This document shows, piece after piece, positions 6,602 to 7,745 of a stretch of DNA of 7,745 nucleotides. The notes beneath the pieces are model-generated. The model saw only the letters and a program-made list of their open reading frames with translations. It was not told the origin of the DNA and did no database searches. Positions within the stretch are counted from its first letter, which is position 1. The number at the start of each line of letters is the position of its first letter. The DNA comes from Propionibacteriaceae bacterium (GTDB taxonomy: Bacteria > Actinomycetota > Actinomycetes > Propionibacteriales > Propionibacteriaceae), in NCBI GenBank assembly GCA_027346035.1, contig DAIESZ010000167.1:1-7745 (forward strand). Reading direction: 5' to 3'. A program made the translations under genes and the position numbers.

Positions 6602-6922
6602 TCAGCGGGCGGACCTCGCCCTGCCGACGATCGCACGCACCGTGAGCAGCAGAACGACGGCGCCCACCACCGCACCGCCGACAATCACCAGCCGGTCGGT
6701 GCGCCAGCCGGCATCGTTCCTGATGAGCCCCTTGGCGTAGTCGGCCTCGGACCGGGCGAAGTTCTTGGCGTCATCGATGGTCCGGCCCTTGACGGCGGTC
6801 GGATGCACCTCTTCGACCAGGCCCGCGATGTTGTTCGACAGCCTCGTGCGCGCCGCGGCGATGTCGGCCCTGATCTGGCTGGCGGTACGGGTATCGGCCG
6901 GCTTGCCGGTCTTGGGACTCAT
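6602..6922 (-). CDS. DUF3618 small membrane protein
   Basis: A 106-residue protein. Residues ~13-50 (TASQIRADIAAARTRLSNNI, then AGLVEEVHPTAV) match the DUF3618 pattern, an amphipathic N-terminal helix with alternating charges. Residues 77-98 (RLVIVGGAVVGAVVLLLTVR) form one transmembrane helix followed by a short Arg-rich tail, predicting an inner-membrane protein with its N-terminal domain in the cytoplasm. ATG 6920-6922 is fixed by GGAGG at 6929-6933. DUF3618 proteins are common in actinobacteria, often beside phage-holin-like small membrane proteins, and have no established function. It is divergent from bcp across a 106-bp gap. Confidence 0.88.
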   Translation of the reverse strand: MSPKTGKPADTRTASQIRADIAAARTRLSNNIAGLVEEVHPTAVKGRTIDDAKNFARSEADYAKGLIRNDAGWRTDRLVIVGGAVVGAVVLLLTVRAIVGRARSAR

Positions 6923-6928
6923 CGGGTT

Positions 6929-6933
6929 CCTCC
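6929..6933 (-). promoter_or_regulatory. Ribosome binding site of the DUF3618 gene
   Basis: GGAGG on the minus strand, 6 nt before ATG 6920-6922; it decides the start codon. Confidence 0.7.
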
Positions 6934-6993
6934 GTCACATGCTCACCGTGCCCATGACGTGCGACTGGCTGTGTCTCCCGCACGTCTCGGACG

Positions 6994-7021
6994 CTGTCAC
7001 GGTCAGCCTAGCCCGTATTGT
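6994..7021 (+). promoter_or_regulatory. Candidate promoter of bcp, leaderless start
   Basis: TATTGT (7016-7021) fits a -10 box and ends 7 nt before ATG 7029. CTGTCA (6994-6999), 16 bp upstream, is a fair -35 match. There is no Shine-Dalgarno sequence before the ATG, so a leaderless transcript is inferred. Confidence 0.5.
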
Positions 7022-7028
7022 TGTCGCC

Positions 7029-7526
7029 ATGGCCACCAACGCCCCCACCCGACTTCAGGTCGGAGACGCTGCTCCATCGTTCACTCTCCTCAACGCCGAG
7101 GGCACCCCGGTAAGCCTGTCGGACTTCGCCGACCAGCAGGTGATCGTCTACTTCTACCCCGCCGCGATGACTCCCGGCTGCACCACCGAGGCGATCGACT
7201 TCTCGTCCTCGCTCCAGACCTTCCGGGACGCCGGCTACGAGGTCGTCGGCATCTCCCCCGACGCGGTCGACCGCCTGGCCCGCTTCACAGATAAGGAACA
7301 CCTCGGTATCACCTTGCTCGCGAACCCGGAGCGTGACGTGCTCATGGCCTACGGCGCCTACGGCGAGAAGACCCTCTACGGCAAGACGATCGAGGGCGTG
7401 ATCCGCTCGACGTTCGTCGTCGACGTCGCCACCGACGGGAGCGCCACGGTGCGGCTGGCCCAGTACAACGTCAAGGCCACCGGGCACGTGGAGCGCCTGC
7501 TCCGCGAACTCGGAGTCGACGCCTGA
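7029..7526 (+). CDS. bcp: Peroxiredoxin, Bcp/PrxQ family, single-cysteine
   Basis: A 165-residue cytosolic thiol peroxidase that reduces hydrogen peroxide and organic hydroperoxides. The active-site segment is YFYPAAMTPGCTTEAIDF (residues 41-58), with peroxidatic C51 and the supporting T48, P49 and E54. Bcp proteins with an intramolecular disulfide carry the resolving Cys five residues later (CxxxxC); here that position is I56, and C51 is the only cysteine in the protein. It must therefore work as a 1-Cys enzyme needing an external thiol. The C-terminal GVIRSTFVVD and YNVKATGHVERLL are normal for the family and the length is typical. The open frame extends upstream to 6765, but that part lies antisense to the DUF3618 gene and is not real; ATG 7029 matches the family N-terminus. 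Confidence 0.94.
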   Translation: MATNAPTRLQVGDAAPSFTLLNAEGTPVSLSDFADQQVIVYFYPAAMTPGCTTEAIDFSSSLQTFRDAGYEVVGISPDAVDRLARFTDKEHLGITLLANPERDVLMAYGAYGEKTLYGKTIEGVIRSTFVVDVATDGSATVRLAQYNVKATGHVERLLRELGVDA

Positions 7527-7531
7527 GCGCG

Positions 7532-7575
7532 TCAGGCACCGAGGGGACGCCGCGCGGCGTCCGATTGGTGCCTCA
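7532..7575 (+). terminator. Nested GC-rich hairpin after bcp
   Basis: The outer arms AGGCACC (7534-7540) and GGTGCCT (7567-7573) enclose an 18-bp perfect palindrome GGACGCCGCGCGGCGTCC (7545-7562). No T-tract follows, so it would be a tract-less terminator, common in actinobacteria, or an mRNA 3'-end stabiliser. Confidence 0.6.
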
Positions 7576-7598
7576 GCGCGGCCTCTGCCACGCTGAGG
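7571..7598 (+). other. Second hairpin before tRNA-Leu, competing with the first
   Basis: CCTCAGCG (7571-7578) pairs perfectly with CGCTGAGG (7591-7598) around a 12-nt loop. Its 5' arm overlaps the 3' outer arm of the preceding hairpin (7567-7573), so the two full structures cannot form together. It ends 7 nt before the tRNA. Confidence 0.5.
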
Positions 7599-7605
7599 TG
7601 CTGTC

Positions 7606-7687
7606 GCCGGAGTGGTGGAATTGGCAGACACGCAGGATTTAGGTTCCTGTGCCGCAAGGCGTGAGGGTTCAAGTCCCTTCTCCGGCA
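7606..7687 (+). tRNA. tRNA-Leu (anticodon TAG)
   Basis: An 82-nt class II tRNA. The acceptor GCCGGAG pairs with CTCCGGC and the discriminator is A at 7687. The anticodon stem CAGGA/TCCTG holds the loop TTTAGGT (anticodon TAG at 7640-7642, reading CTA). The long variable arm is TGCC-GCAA-GGCG. The T-arm is GAGGG-TTCAAGT-CCCTT. It is followed by CCC, so CCA is not encoded. Confidence 0.96.
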
Positions 7688-7690
7688 CCC

Positions 7691-7730
7691 CTTCATTTCC
7701 ACTTTGACTAGGTAAAGTAGAACTCAAAAC
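7691..7730. other. AT-rich flank after tRNA-Leu
   Basis: Only 14 of 40 bases are G/C, against a clearly GC-rich window. It holds a short dyad ACTTT-N8-AAAGT (7701-7718). No open frame or clear promoter is visible before the window ends. It may be the tRNA's 3' trailer region or the edge of an inserted element. Confidence 0.4.
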
Positions 7731-7745
7731 AAGGGCGCGCTTCCT

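Noticed and set aside
6765..7028. 88-residue N-terminal extension of Bcp
   Set aside because: It overlaps the DUF3618 gene antisense and lacks any family similarity; the Bcp N-terminus and a -10-like box fit ATG 7029.
7008..7727. 239-codon minus-strand open frame over bcp and tRNA-Leu
   Set aside because: It runs antisense through the tRNA; its N-terminus is the kind of spurious peptide produced by the complement of tRNA-Leu.

Overview
The window is high-GC DNA with strongly G/C-ending codons, very probably from an actinobacterium. The best lineage evidence is a MurT/GatD pair, a small DUF3618 protein, an actinobacterial-type PPK2, and several genes whose ATG sits 6-7 nt after a -10-like hexamer, as in leaderless transcription. 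I cannot name the genus; a Propionibacteriales-like organism is only a guess.

Layout. 1-131 is the 3' end of an unidentified plus-strand gene. It converges by 8 bp on a minus-strand pair (124-1384): an aquaporin-family channel followed, with an 11-bp overlap, by a small ParB/sulfiredoxin-like protein of unknown function. Divergent from the channel across a 118-bp gap is a class I-type polyphosphate kinase 2 (1503-2480). Next comes a damaged stretch (2552-3021) whose coding signal moves through successive plus-strand frames and runs into a PaaK/CapK-like adenylate-forming ligase (3142-4323). Directly downstream are murT (4359-5654) and gatD (5651-6385), the two subunits of the lipid II isoglutaminyl synthase that amidates D-Glu in the peptidoglycan stem peptide. 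A long palindromic, probably bidirectional, terminator separates gatD from a convergent tRNA-Lys(CTT) with its own promoter. A DUF3618 membrane protein (minus) and a Bcp-type peroxiredoxin (plus) diverge from a 106-bp region. A GC-rich stem-loop cluster, tRNA-Leu(TAG) and an abruptly AT-rich tail close the window.

Most of this is ordinary chromosomal housekeeping. I see no phage, CRISPR, transposon or obvious defence system. The points most worth a second look are: the gene-length frame disruption at G/C homopolymers upstream of the ligase; the channel's unusual predicted pore filter and its overlapping small partner; a 16-base start-site motif shared (15/16) by ppk2 and murT; the single-cysteine Bcp; and the mutually exclusive hairpins and AT-rich flank around tRNA-Leu.
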